Shown: positions 44,694-54,539 of the stretch, in pieces
Position numbering within the stretch: the stretch's first letter is position 1
How the letters are laid out: every line of letters begins with the position of its first letter
Assembly: GCA_051453625.1 (NCBI GenBank)
Contig: JBOZIK010000001.1
Span: 221,316,855 to 221,375,865 of the forward strand
Length of the DNA stretch: 59,011 nucleotides
Origin: Welwitschia mirabilis
Taxonomy: Eukaryota; Gnetophyta; Gnetopsida; Welwitschiales
Direction of reading: 5' to 3'
Program-made: the position numbers and the translations under genes
Notes under the pieces: generated by a model
Database searches by the model: none
Seen by the model: the letters and a program-made list of their open reading frames with translations, nothing else
Told to the model about the DNA's origin: nothing

Positions 44694-45445
44694 AAATATA
44701 ATTTCAAACACTCAAGTGTAATGTCGAGCACTCAAGTGTAACATTGGGAATCCAAGTATGATGTCAGGGAGTGTAGGAGTGTCACAAAACCTTGTGTGAT
44801 ATTGAACATCCAAGTGCAACATTAGGAACCCAAGTGTGATGTCAGGTTCCTAAGTGTGATGTTAGATCTTCTTTATACAGTAGGCTAGGATGGAATAAGA
44901 AGTACCATAGTCTAGTAAAAGGTGTCAGAGCATTATAGGACTGTGACACTGAGTACTCAAGTGTAATGTTAGGGCCTCGAGTATGTCATCAAACCTCCTT
45001 CATAAAGCAGTCTAGAGCAAGACAGGCAATGCAGGAGTTGAGTGGAAGATGTTAGAGCATCACAAGACAAGTATAACATCAAGCACCTAAATGTAACACT
45101 AGGCACTCAAGTGTAACATCAAATTTATTTGGTTCTAAGTAGGCTAATGTGAGGTATGAATCGCTAGAGTCAAATGGAGAGTGTCAGAGCATCATAGGAC
45201 TAAGTATAATGTTATAACTCCAAGTGCCATGTTGAGCATCAAAGTATGATGTCATCACTCTAAGTGTGAAATTACAGCCTAGATTAGGATGTTAGACCTT
45301 CTTCATAGAGTAGGCTAAAGTGGGATAAAATGCACCAAAGTCTAATGAAGAATGTTAAGGTGTCATGGGATTAAGTACAACATTGGACATCCAAGTATAA
45401 TTTCAAGCATCCAAGTGTGATATCAGCCTCATAAAGTATGATGAC
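44694..45445. repeat. Two-level minisatellite: 20 bp monomers within ~80 bp spacers
   Basis: A ~20 bp monomer close to CATCCAAGTGTAATGTCGAG recurs many times (first three at 44,709, 44,729 and 44,749, contiguous). Runs of two to four monomers are separated by a ~80 bp spacer, seen four times (near 44,867, 44,990, 45,130 and 45,297), with words like TTCATAGAGTAGGCTA and GTGTCAGAGCATCATAGGAC. It is GC-richer than its surroundings and has no coding potential. Confidence 0.85.
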
Positions 45446-45455
45446 ATCATGGGTT

Positions 45456-45640
45456 CTAACTATAGTATCTAATTATAGTTTAATTATGGTTTACTTTATT
45501 TAATCTTAAGTTAACTAAAACTCTAACTATAGTTAAATTTTAACCCCATAGTTACCTAACTCTAGGTTCACTTCTATAAATACCTAATGAACCTCTTATT
45601 TTTACCTTATTTAAATTATGTCATAATCAATTAGAAGCTT
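45456..45640 (+). promoter_or_regulatory. TATA-type promoter region, possible LTR
   Basis: CTATAAATACC at 45,574-45,584 is a good plant TATA box. Upstream, AACTATAGTTA-like words repeat three or four times (45,460-45,540). It could be the U3 end of an LTR whose minisatellite lies upstream. No second copy is present to prove it. Confidence 0.45.
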
Positions 45641-46474
45641 TGCCTCTTCTATTACTGTCATTCTTTCCATGTGGCATATACATTTGTTTTTTCTTTATTG
45701 ATTTCTTATATTTCTATCATACTTTTTACATCTCTTTGACATTTTCTGATTCTTTGAAATACAAATTCTTTTTCAATAATCTCATTTGCAAGCTATTTTA
45801 TTTCAAGGTATGTCTTAAAGGATATATCCTAGTATTTCTTATAAATCTATAAATGTTAGGTCTACTAAATTAGAGATACAATAATGTGCTATAGAGTAAG
45901 GTTTCTTCTAGATCTTCACCTCTAATTTAATCAAATTGGGTAAATTTCCTTCCTTTCACCTTCACCATCTAACTGCCCTTTACATCTTAGATTCTCTCTA
46001 TGGCTTTTTTGATCCTCATACAAGGATTGTGGTGCATACTCTTCATGGTTCTATCTAAATTTTTAGGAAAGAAATAGATTGATTTTTAGTTTGAACCAAG
46101 GTAACTACACCCCTTAAAAAGTTTTCCATTTTAATAAAGGCTTATACTATTTTATGGTCAATCATATAGATCATTTTATCTATGTATGAGAGGTTGATAC
46201 ACATCAATATGAGATATCCATAGCCAACTTTACTATTTCTTATTTCACTACTTATGGTTAACTCATTATTGATTAGGCTTTTCTTCGTGATCAGATTAGT
46301 GAGATTCTTACCTACATAATTCATTTATTACCTTTTATAGTTAGTGGCATTTATTTATATTAGACTTTTATTGTTTGTTTATCCATCCTCTCCCAACTAT
46401 CCCATATGAAGTGAAATGAAGATAGGGATTAATGTTTTTATGCTCATATTTTACTCTATTTATAATTTTCTTTT
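45641..46474. other. AT-rich stretch downstream of the TATA region
   Basis: Hydrophobic-looking frames (45,640-45,852) come from T-rich DNA. I recognise nothing. Confidence 0.4.
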
Positions 46475-48115
46475 ATGGGTCCTAGTGATTCGTATCCTTT
46501 TAGTTCTTCTAATGTAAATCCATCTCTAGTCTTCCCTCCTCATGAGATTTCTACCCATTCTTTTCTTAATTCTTTATCTTCTCCATCTATGGAGGATAAA
46601 GATTCTAAGGATTATAACCCTAAAGAGACATCTCATGGTACCTTTTTTGTTTTTTCTAAGATAGGGATCCTTGTGTGGGAAATTTTGAATATCACATTTA
46701 TTTTTGATGATTTCATTTGCTTGTTTTATGTTATAGATAAGTAAAGCCTCAAGATCTTACGACTGCTCCTACCATAAGTACAAAAATACATTTATTAGTT
46801 ATCCTCTCTAATAGGAATTAGAAAAAGAAGATCCCCCTTAGCTTTGCTTGGTATCACCAATCCCATTAGTTTGTTTTAGTTCTTTTTTATCTTTATCCTC
46901 CTCCTTTTCTTATTTATCTTCCATGATAATTATATTACATCCCCTTTTTCTTTTTTTGGTTTAAATTTAATGCTTTAAATATTTAGCAAAGAAGAATCTT
47001 GAATTCACTTCATGGCCTCTAGAGAAGCTCTCAATCTGATAGCTAAGGGAAGATTGTATTAAAGTAAGTAATTCTTTTTCTTCCATTCCTTCCACTAGGA
47101 TCTTTATAAACTTATTATTTTATTTTGATTCTTAAGAGGACGTTATCCTAAAGAAATTTAATGAATTAATAAATTAGGAGGATATGTCTTATTCTATCAC
47201 CTATTTTTAGCCTCCCAACCCAAGTTCACCAGTTTCTTGGAAGTCTTCATAATCTTATCATTGTTCCCCTCTAACCTCATAGACAATTTGTAATGAGGAG
47301 GGTTAAGTATCCTCTCATATTGATTAGTTACTAGTGGTGGTCAAGAATTTATATCTGAAGATCAAGGAATTAATGGATCAACTGGGGGAGTATTAAAATC
47401 TATCTAGATTTCTCTATATGCAAGTTACTGATCTATCTCATTGGGACAACATTTATACTTATTGTCATTTCAGGGTAATGGATTTTCTTCAAGATTTTGA
47501 ATGTAGCAAATCTACTCATTTCACCTTCCATTATCCTCCTCAGCATGAATGACTGACTCCTCTAAGAAAGTTCTACAACTTGATTAACATGATGGAATCC
47601 TTTTTCCTGCATGACTTGACATAGTGGCGAGAAGTGAGAATCTGAGAGTAATTCCCTTTAGATCCTAGAGAATCAAGTGGAGAATATGCATTTTTCTAAA
47701 AAGAAGTCATGGGTAGATGCTTCTAGGATTGTTACCTTGGAGGAAAGTTAGTTTACTTTATTGGATCACTTCATAAAGAGTAAGAGGATTATTTAAGCTT
47801 ATGTAGACTTCCTAAATGTTATCATTGATGACATCAATGTCCTATACCATGGTAGGATACTTTTTAAGGGGTATATCTTGGGGATTCTAATGGCTTATAG
47901 TAAGCTTCACATGAAGCTTTACAAAAATCCTTCTTCAATCATAAGGATAAACTCTGTGATAAGTGCTTCTTTTGTGGAAATAAATACAATGAGTGTTCCT
48001 TATGCTATTCCTGAGATGGGAATGGTTCTGATTAGAGTGAAACTGCCTATTCTAGACACAGAGCATCATGACCCTATGCCATTTTATATGAATGATTTTC
48101 TTCCTCATCAATAGT
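46475..48115 (+). pseudogene. Unrecognised coding-like region
   Basis: Two frames are better than background in composition: 46,475-46,744 (starts MGPSDSYPFSSSNVNPSL, serine/proline-rich) and 47,878-48,114 (ends MNDFLPHQ). Between them, coding-like but broken sequence can be read on + (for example CHFRVMDFLQDFE near 47,465). The serine-rich start followed by a longer degenerate body is what retroelement accessory ORFs often look like, but I recognise no domain and propose no function. Confidence 0.35.
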
Positions 48116-48419
48116 GATTTTATTTTAGGCATCATGCCTTATGTACTATTTATTGTCATATTTATTTTGTGATCTGTTTCTATTAATGTATGGTTGCCTA
48201 CTTGGCTTATTTCTTAATATTATGCTCCTTTCATTATGGTTATTATGCTGGGGTTTTCTTCTTGATTTCTTACAAGTAGCAATTTGCTACTTAACCTTTG
48301 ACCTAATATCAAATCTAGTATTCCATTTCACTATTTTATGATCAGTTCATATAAAAAGGGAACATATAAGAATTATGCTAGAATTCATAAGAATAACAAG
48401 GAACAATTTAATAGAAGAG
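48116..48419. other. AT-rich stretch before the right-hand direct repeat
   Basis: No motif recognised. A primer-binding site was looked for left of 48,420 on - and not found. Confidence 0.4.
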
Positions 48420-48734
48420 TGGAGTTTGTTATTTATATCAGCAGATTACATTTCTTATCATTATCCAGCAACACTGGACTAGCGATCAAAGGTAAAGGCA
48501 TATACTATGGCCTAGGTCCCCCTTCTAGGAGCCTTGGAAAATAACCAAGGTTGTCGTTGGTTACATTCACCTAGACTATCCACCCCCTCCTAATGTCATA
48601 GGCTTAAATAGTATAATGAAAAGACATATTTCGCATATTTGGGTTACATCCATCCATAACATTTTATTAGTTGTGGTTAATTACATTTAGCATCTTAACA
48701 CACTCCTTTATAATTATAAATTTAGAACATTACA
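48420..48734 (-). repeat. Probable 5' LTR of the second gypsy element
   Basis: A ~315 bp direct copy of 38,937-39,251, about 9.5 kb away, starting on - with TGTAATGTTC. It brackets the gypsy pol and the 44.4-48.4 kb material together. No primer site or flanking duplication supports it, so it might instead be a solo LTR or another copy of the family. Confidence 0.55.
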
Positions 48735-50039
48735 CTATGTTTCTTAATATTAAATTAATATTTGAACTACTTAGTAGTTAATAATATCTAATTACATCTA
48801 TCTATATAATGGTTTGTGTGTTATGGTGTTTTTAAATAGGTAAGAGAATACCACTTGGGAGGAAAATAGAGGAGAAGCAATAAAATAGCTAAATAAAGAA
48901 TCATTAAATCCATGTAGCTAGTCTAAAAGAGTAAGAAGAGGAATCACTAGCATACAGAAGCAAGGATAAGGATAAAAAACAAGTAAGAGAGGAGGAAAGG
49001 AGTCTTTGGCAGGAGGAAGGAATTAGCAATAGTAATCAAGAGGGTTTAAAGCCAAGGATCAAAGGTGGAAAATTCCATCACTTTCTAAAAAGAATAGAAA
49101 ATGTATTCATAGCTCTACTATCATTTGCAAAGAAAAGAACTATAATTATTATTTTATGTAATTATGATATAAAATTAAGATGAAAACCCATCCTAAGATG
49201 TAATGCAATCTTACACTACTTGAAAAAGCACTATTTTGTTTCTTTTATTTCTTTGCTTCTATATTTTTAACTGGTAGATATTAGGATATAATAGTATTTA
49301 GAAATAAGTGTTATACAAAATTATTTTTGAGCATTTCTAGTAATGTTTTTTCCCATCTTATACTTTATGTATATAATCTCACATTTACGCATTCATAAAG
49401 GTCAATCTTCAACTTAAGATGTATATGTTAATTATTATCAAGAATATTCTTAACAATACAATATAAACTAAATTGGTTAAGGATATGATCATCTTAGTTA
49501 GTTATTTAGTAAGCTTTCATAAGGATTAGTTTAATAACCTAACTTATGTAGAGTACCTTACCATTATCTTTTTAAACTTTTTGCATATTAATAAATAAAA
49601 ATAAGTACCTCTTATTTTGGCACTAGAAGAAGGGCCTTCTAAAGTTAATTAACAAAGATGAGGAAGTCTATATTCTAGAAAGATAGCCAAGGAAAATGAG
49701 GAGATGAAGGAGAAAGATTTGTTAGAAATACTAGAAAATATAATTTCAAAGAATGAAAGGGTTGTAACACCAAGATAGAAATAGAAGAAGAATGCTTTAA
49801 CATGGATAAACAACCTTAGATAAAGTAGCTAAAGAATAATATTTTCCTTAATTTATGAAGGAAATGAAACATTAAATAGCCAACCCACTTAGAATATCCC
49901 ATGAACTAGGAGAGTCTTCTAGAAGTAACCAACATTAATCACCATAGAAATAAATTTGTAATGGGATGTTATTAAGAAGATGATAATGATTTTAGACCTT
50001 TAAACAATGATACTCAGTGGCTAAAGGACTGAAGTCCCA
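48735..50039. other. AT-rich to purine-rich stretch, nothing recognised
   Basis: Purine-rich segments occur at 48,840-49,060 and 49,640-49,800. Stops are frequent in all frames. The second part may be the leader of the gag fragment that follows. Confidence 0.4.
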
Positions 50040-50320
50040 TCAATTCAAATGTCTTGAAAATCCCTAATGAAGTAAGAAACATTAATATCATAATAATACA
50101 TACTTTTAAAGGAAAGAAATTAGAACAACCCCTCCTACATTTGAATTTATTTAACTCCTTTTGCAAGGTTGATTATTTAGACATAAAGTTTAAATATCTA
50201 AGATATTTTCCTTTTTCTTTAAAAGGGGAATCCCAATTGTGCTATGATTAGAACTCTAATTATGCCTTTAATTCTTAGGAAGTACTCAAAAATGCTTTAT
50301 AAGATAAATTTTAGCTCATG
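50040..50320 (+). pseudogene. gypsy gag fragment (Athila/Tat-like)
   Basis: The frame at 50,054-50,251 reads PLLHLNLFNSFCKVDYLDI, then KFKYLRYFPFSLKGESQLCY. This fits the Athila-type gag core, in which [HF]xxxFxxxC is followed by LxxFPFSLxGxAxxWL. The reading continues after a stop for ~20 residues. The zinc knuckle and pol are missing. Confidence 0.7.
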
Positions 50321-50434
50321 AAGATAATACAGGATTTAAGAGATTAGATTTTAAATATTAGATTTAAAGATAATGAAATATTTGATAAGTTTATGTAAAA
50401 CCACAAATTTCTATTTTTGAAAATCTTCAAAATT

Positions 50435-50507
50435 AACACTCTGATACCAAAATGTAAAATCATGAATTTCTAATGTTAAAAACTTCAAACTCACTCTGAT
50501 ACCAAAT
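50435..50507 (-). repeat. Duplicated primer-binding-site-like words
   Basis: ACTCTGATACCAAAATGTAA (near 50,437) and ACTCTGATACCAAATTGTAA (near 50,492) lie ~55 bp apart. On - each contains TGGTATCAGAGT, 11 of 12 matches to the tRNA-iMet primer site. The second abuts TGTAACACTC, the usual terminus of gypsy LTRs. This suggests the 5' end of a - strand gypsy element with a tandemly duplicated primer-site region. Confidence 0.65.
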
Positions 50508-50935
50508 TGTAACACTCATATTTTCTAATACTATAATACTAAGGAATTTTTATAAAAAGAGCATTTTATTAGATGTATAATACAAATATTCACCTAAACA
50601 TATATTAGCTAGAAAGATTAAAATTTTTCTAAGCTTAGGTTTTAAAATTTATATCTAATCTATACAAGTTCATGAATGACTAAATAAAACCTACAATAGC
50701 TAAGACTTAAAATCTTGAGAAAGAAGCATGGAATTAGCCAAGTATATTTTCTCTAGTTATAATGATTTAATGGCATGTACATATGAAGGATTAAATATTT
50801 CCACAAGATGGTATGACATCAACCACATAAATTTAGCTGTAAAAAGTACTATAAGCATCTATATAAGGGAATTTATGGCTATGAATTTGGCATAAAAAAT
50901 ATTTCATCTTTTAAATTAAAGATTTGGCTTATAAC
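50506..50935 (-). repeat. Possible LTR remnant next to the primer sites
   Basis: Starts at the TGTAACACTC word and continues rightward in AT-rich sequence. No second copy in the window, so the extent is not known. Confidence 0.35.
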
Positions 50936-51020
50936 ATTATATGTTTATTTCCACTTAGAGTTGAACCCATGACCTCACTCTTAATGTCCTTATGTTTTGG
51001 CCACTACATCAATGCTAAGT
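50936..51020 (-). repeat. tRNA-derived SINE-like segment
   Basis: On - it carries an A-box-like TTGATGTAGTGGCC (about 51,013-51,000) and a B-box-like GGGTTCAACTC (about 50,968-50,958), ~33 bases apart, as in tRNA-type RNA polymerase III promoters. The region between has no full tRNA cloverleaf that I can fold, so a SINE head or its relic is more likely than a tRNA gene. Confidence 0.45.
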
Positions 51021-51702
51021 GAATTAAAACAAAAATCTCATATGTCATATAAATATAAAGTTTAATGAAGTGAGCTTAATAGAAGCTAAGTAAGATATCA
51101 AGTAATGTATTACTGTGACCTACATAATGGGCATCTACTAGTTTTAAAAAACAAGTAGGGCTTTAAGGAAATTAAAGGATATGCCATTTGCTTAATGAAG
51201 TTGTAGGTCTTTACTATGCCAAAAATGTCGATCAGTTCAAGACTTGTCTTGGAAAGAAAGTAAAAGAACTAAACGATTGGATCAGATGCAGTAAGTGTAC
51301 AAGATGGATAATGCTGAAATTAGGAGTGGGTGCAAAGAGATTTCCAGATCATTGATTTTATTCCATAGAATAATATAACGAAAATTGCAACATACCTGAG
51401 TAATGGTAACCTGTAGATGTTTGTATGATTGGTGTTAAGTGCTGCTACAATTATGACAACATTTTTGTATCACCCACAAATGGGTAGGAGGCCTCTATAA
51501 AACATTACAAGGATGTTAGACAAAATTAAATCATTTTTTATTTCTCTTCTGCTACAAGTTTTTTCTAAATTGCATAGCCAAAGGTGATTTCTAGAAGAAA
51601 TTTTTATTTTCAGAAGCAGATTTCATCAAAAGTGAGGGGCATTAAAAGAGGGAGGGACATCATAGAGCACATAAGAAAAATAAGAGCATAAANNNNNNNN
51701 NN
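51021..51702. other. Unrecognised stretch with a 10-N gap
   Basis: No motif recognised. 51,693-51,702 is N. The composition becomes purine-rich toward the end. Confidence 0.4.
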
Positions 51703-51732
51703 GCAATGAGGGAAAGAAAGTCACACTAGAAA

Positions 51733-51798
51733 GGCATACTAGGAGAAAGGAAGACATGCAGGAGAGGCACATTAGGAGAAGGAAAGATGCACAGGAGA
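51733..51798 (+). repeat. Two tandem 33 bp purine-rich units
   Basis: Units 51,733-51,765 and 51,766-51,798 both read GGCA, then TAGGAGAA, GGAA, and GCA(C)AGGAGA. Further degenerate GAAGGAAGATG-like words continue to ~51,970. A minisatellite-like zone upstream of or within the Athila-like LTR. Confidence 0.65.
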
Positions 51799-52545
51799 CA
51801 TGTGGTCAATAGGATATGCACTGGAAAAAGAAAAAGAAATAATGAACTACTAGATAAGATGCGATACACAACTAAAGGAAGACGTGTTACAGGCGAGGGA
51901 AGAATGTGCTACACTAGAAAAAAAGGAAGATGCAAAAATAGAAAGATGGTAGGAGAAATGTTGTGAGATAGGATTTTACCTTATATTGATATGANNNNNN
52001 NNNNNNNNNNNNNNNNNNNNNNNNNNNNNNNNNNNNNNNNNNNNNNNNNNNNNNNNNNNNNNNNNNNNNNNNNNNNNNNNNNNNNNNNNNNNNNATTTTA
52101 CAGGCAAGGAAAGAATGTGCTACACTAGAAAAAAAGGAAGATGAAAAAATAGAAAGATTGTAGGAGAAATGTTGTGAGATAGGATTTTACCTTATATTGA
52201 TATGACATAGGAAAGATGAGTGGATGACCATTTTTTAAAGCTGAAACACAACTAAAAATGCTTAATTTAATTACCTAAGAACCCTTCTAAAGTAATGCAT
52301 TATTGTGCTACTAATTTATGATTATTTAATAGGGTTTTATGAGTTATTTTGTAGGACTTTTATACAGGTTTAGATGTAATTCTGAGAATTTTGGAGATAC
52401 AAGAGGAAATCTCGGCAAAGTATGATACTTATCCAAATTTGATGTATTAAAGGCACTTTCTGATGCATAGATCTTTGAAGAAGGATTCATGACAAAAATA
52501 CTAAGTTCTCTTCAAAGAAATAATTAAAGAAGATCAACTTCCCCA

Positions 52546-52563
52546 CTGTCATCCCCATGACAG
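52546..52563. repeat. Hairpin CTGTCAT-CCCC-ATGACAG
   Basis: Perfect 7 bp arms with a CCCC loop, repeated in the gap-flank duplicate near 52,996. Related words recur in the leader intron and near 57.9 kb. Confidence 0.8.
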
Positions 52564-52631
52564 GAAGGACAACAACTACTGATGTAGACTACTAAGTCAT
52601 CATTTTGAGAATATTTTATAATTACTATTGT

Positions 52632-52667
52632 TTTCACTGTCATTCGAACGTCCGAATGACACTGAAA
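52632..52667. repeat. 36-nt hairpin with 15 bp arms
   Basis: TTTCACTGTCATTCG, loop AACGTC, then CGAATGACACTGAAA: 14 of 15 arm positions pair. The duplicate at 53,082-53,117 has one further change. Confidence 0.85.
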
Positions 52668-53803
52668 TGTAACTAATTTTGGTAGGGATCCATAACCATT
52701 TCATCTGTTTTTCAGTAGTAAATGAGCACGCCTTTCTGCACCTATCATTTGTCCTTTTCTATTGNNNNNNNNNNNNNNNNNNNNNNNNNNNNNNNNNNNN
52801 NNNNNNNNNNNNNNNNNNNNNNNNNNNNNNNNNNNNNNNNNNNNNNNNNNNNNNNNNNNNNNNNGCAAAGTATGATTCTTATCCATATTTAATGTATTAA
52901 AGACACTTTCTGATGCATAGATCTTTGAAGAAGGATTCATGATAAAAATACTAAGTTCTCTTCAAAGAAATAATTAAAGAAGATCGACTTCCCCACTGTC
53001 ATCCCCATGACAGAAAGGACGACGACTACTGATGTAGACTGCTAAGTCATCATTTTGAGAATATTTTATAATTACTATTATTTTCACTGTCATTCGAACG
53101 TCCGAACGACACTGAAATGTAACTAATTTTGGTAGGGATCCATAACCATTTCATCTGTTTTTAAGTTGTAAATGAGCACACCTTTATGCACCTATCGTTT
53201 GTCCTTTTCTGTTGTACTTTCTTATAAATGATCCCTCCTTTGACTATCCTTCTCATCTTCATTGCATCAAAAATCCTTGTGATGAGAGGTCAAAGGTGAG
53301 AGATCCATCTGCATGTGTTGTAAAAAGATGTGTACTTGGTAATGAGCTGTGTATCCTCCATTGANNNNNNNNNNNNNNNNNNNNNNNNNNNNNNNNNNNN
53401 NNNNNNNNNNNNNNNNNNNNNNNNNNNNNNNNNNNNNNNNNNNNNNNNNNNNNNNNNNNNNNNNNNNNNNNNNNNNNNNNNNNNNNNNNNNNNNNNNNNN
53501 NNNNNNNNNNNNNNNNNNNAAAGCGGGTAGTATTAGGATTATTTTTGCATTGCATGTTAGTTTAGATTACATCTTGCATCTTGCATTGAATCTTTATTTC
53601 TTGCATTGTTCTTTACTTTTGGTTTCTAGTTTTATTTGCAAAGCAACCTGAGTCTCATACTTATATAATTCAACATGGATACGACATTTTGGATTAACTC
53701 TCACTATACTACTATGATGTATTATGTAAGCTATCTATTTTGGTTATAAATGATAGGATCTCTTTAAATGTTAAAACTTACACAAATACACACCAAAGCA
53801 TTT

Positions 53804-53821
53804 TGGCACCATTGTTAAGGA
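53804..53821 (+). other. Primer-binding site, tRNA-Asp type
   Basis: TGGCACCATTGTTAAGGA corresponds to TGGCGCCGTTGCCGGGGA, the site used by many Athila/Tat elements, with every difference a G-to-A or C-to-T change. It lies 3 bases after the LTR end. Confidence 0.85.
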
Positions 53822-53857
53822 AGGCTATTGAGAAGTACAAGGGTTATCATCATTCAG

Positions 53858-54286
53858 GTAAGTATATTAGACCTTTGTTTGGTTATTTTTCTATGTGACA
53901 TTGTATTTTATTAGGAGCTATAGGTTTTTTATGTGTAGTTTTTCAGTTTTGGTTTTTTTCAAATTTGGTTTTCTATAAAAATTTTGTGATTGCCCCCTCT
54001 GTCGTCCCCACAATAGCCAGGATGATAGTGTTGTATTTTTGTTTATAGCTTTACTTTTTTGGATTATGATTTTTTTGAAATAAATTAGTTCCTATCATCT
54101 CCTATGACATTTGGATAACAAAGTGAATGATAGGTCTATTTTCTATGTTTTTCACTTTCTGCTTTTGGTTTTGATTCTATTTCTATTTTTCTGGTGCTTA
54201 TGTATCTCGTCCCTTCTGTCATCCCCCTGATAGATAAGACGACAGTCTGTTATTTATTATTTTTTTCTATTATTTACTATTTTTAG
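53858..54286 (+). other. Leader intron candidate of the Athila/Tat-like element
   Basis: CAG/GTAAGTAT at 53,855-53,865 is a near-perfect plant donor, and TTTACTATTTTTAG/G ending at 54,286 is a good acceptor. The 429 nt between are strongly T-rich, as in plant introns. It lies between the primer site and gag. It contains two copies of the GTC[AG]TCCCC-type motif (about 53,999 and 54,217). Its acceptor side is duplicated by the gap flank at 54,452-54,550. Splicing is inferred only. Confidence 0.6.
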
Positions 54287-54539
54287 GATGCTATGATATG
54301 GTCAACATAGAGAATAGATATCTGAGAGAAAAATAGCTGATAGAAAATAACNNNNNNNNNNNNNNNNNNNNNNNNNNNNNNNNNNNNNNNNNNNNNNNNN
54401 NNNNNNNNNNNNNNNNNNNNNNNNNNNNNNNNNNNNNNNNNNNNNNNNNNNTTATTATTTGTTTTCTATTATTTACTATTTTTAGGATGCTATGATATGG
54501 TCAACATAGAGAAGAGATATCTGAGAGAAAAATAGCTGA

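Larger units (their letters stand above)
52206..53800 (+). repeat. 5' LTR of the Athila/Tat-like element (left end uncertain)
   Basis: The right end (…CACCAAAGCA at 53,800) is fixed by the primer-binding site two bases further on. The left end is not identified. Much of it is present twice, because 52,415-52,764 and 52,865-53,214 are the same 350 bp on either side of a 100-N gap. A 155-N gap lies at 53,365-53,519. It contains two strong hairpin-forming words described separately. Confidence 0.7.

Noticed and set aside
44694-45445. CRISPR-like array of regular repeats and spacers
   Set aside because: The repeats are degenerate, often contiguous, and the spacers are themselves repeated; the context is plant retroelements.
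50936-51020. A functional tRNA gene
   Set aside because: A- and B-box-like words are present, but no cloverleaf with paired acceptor stem could be drawn.
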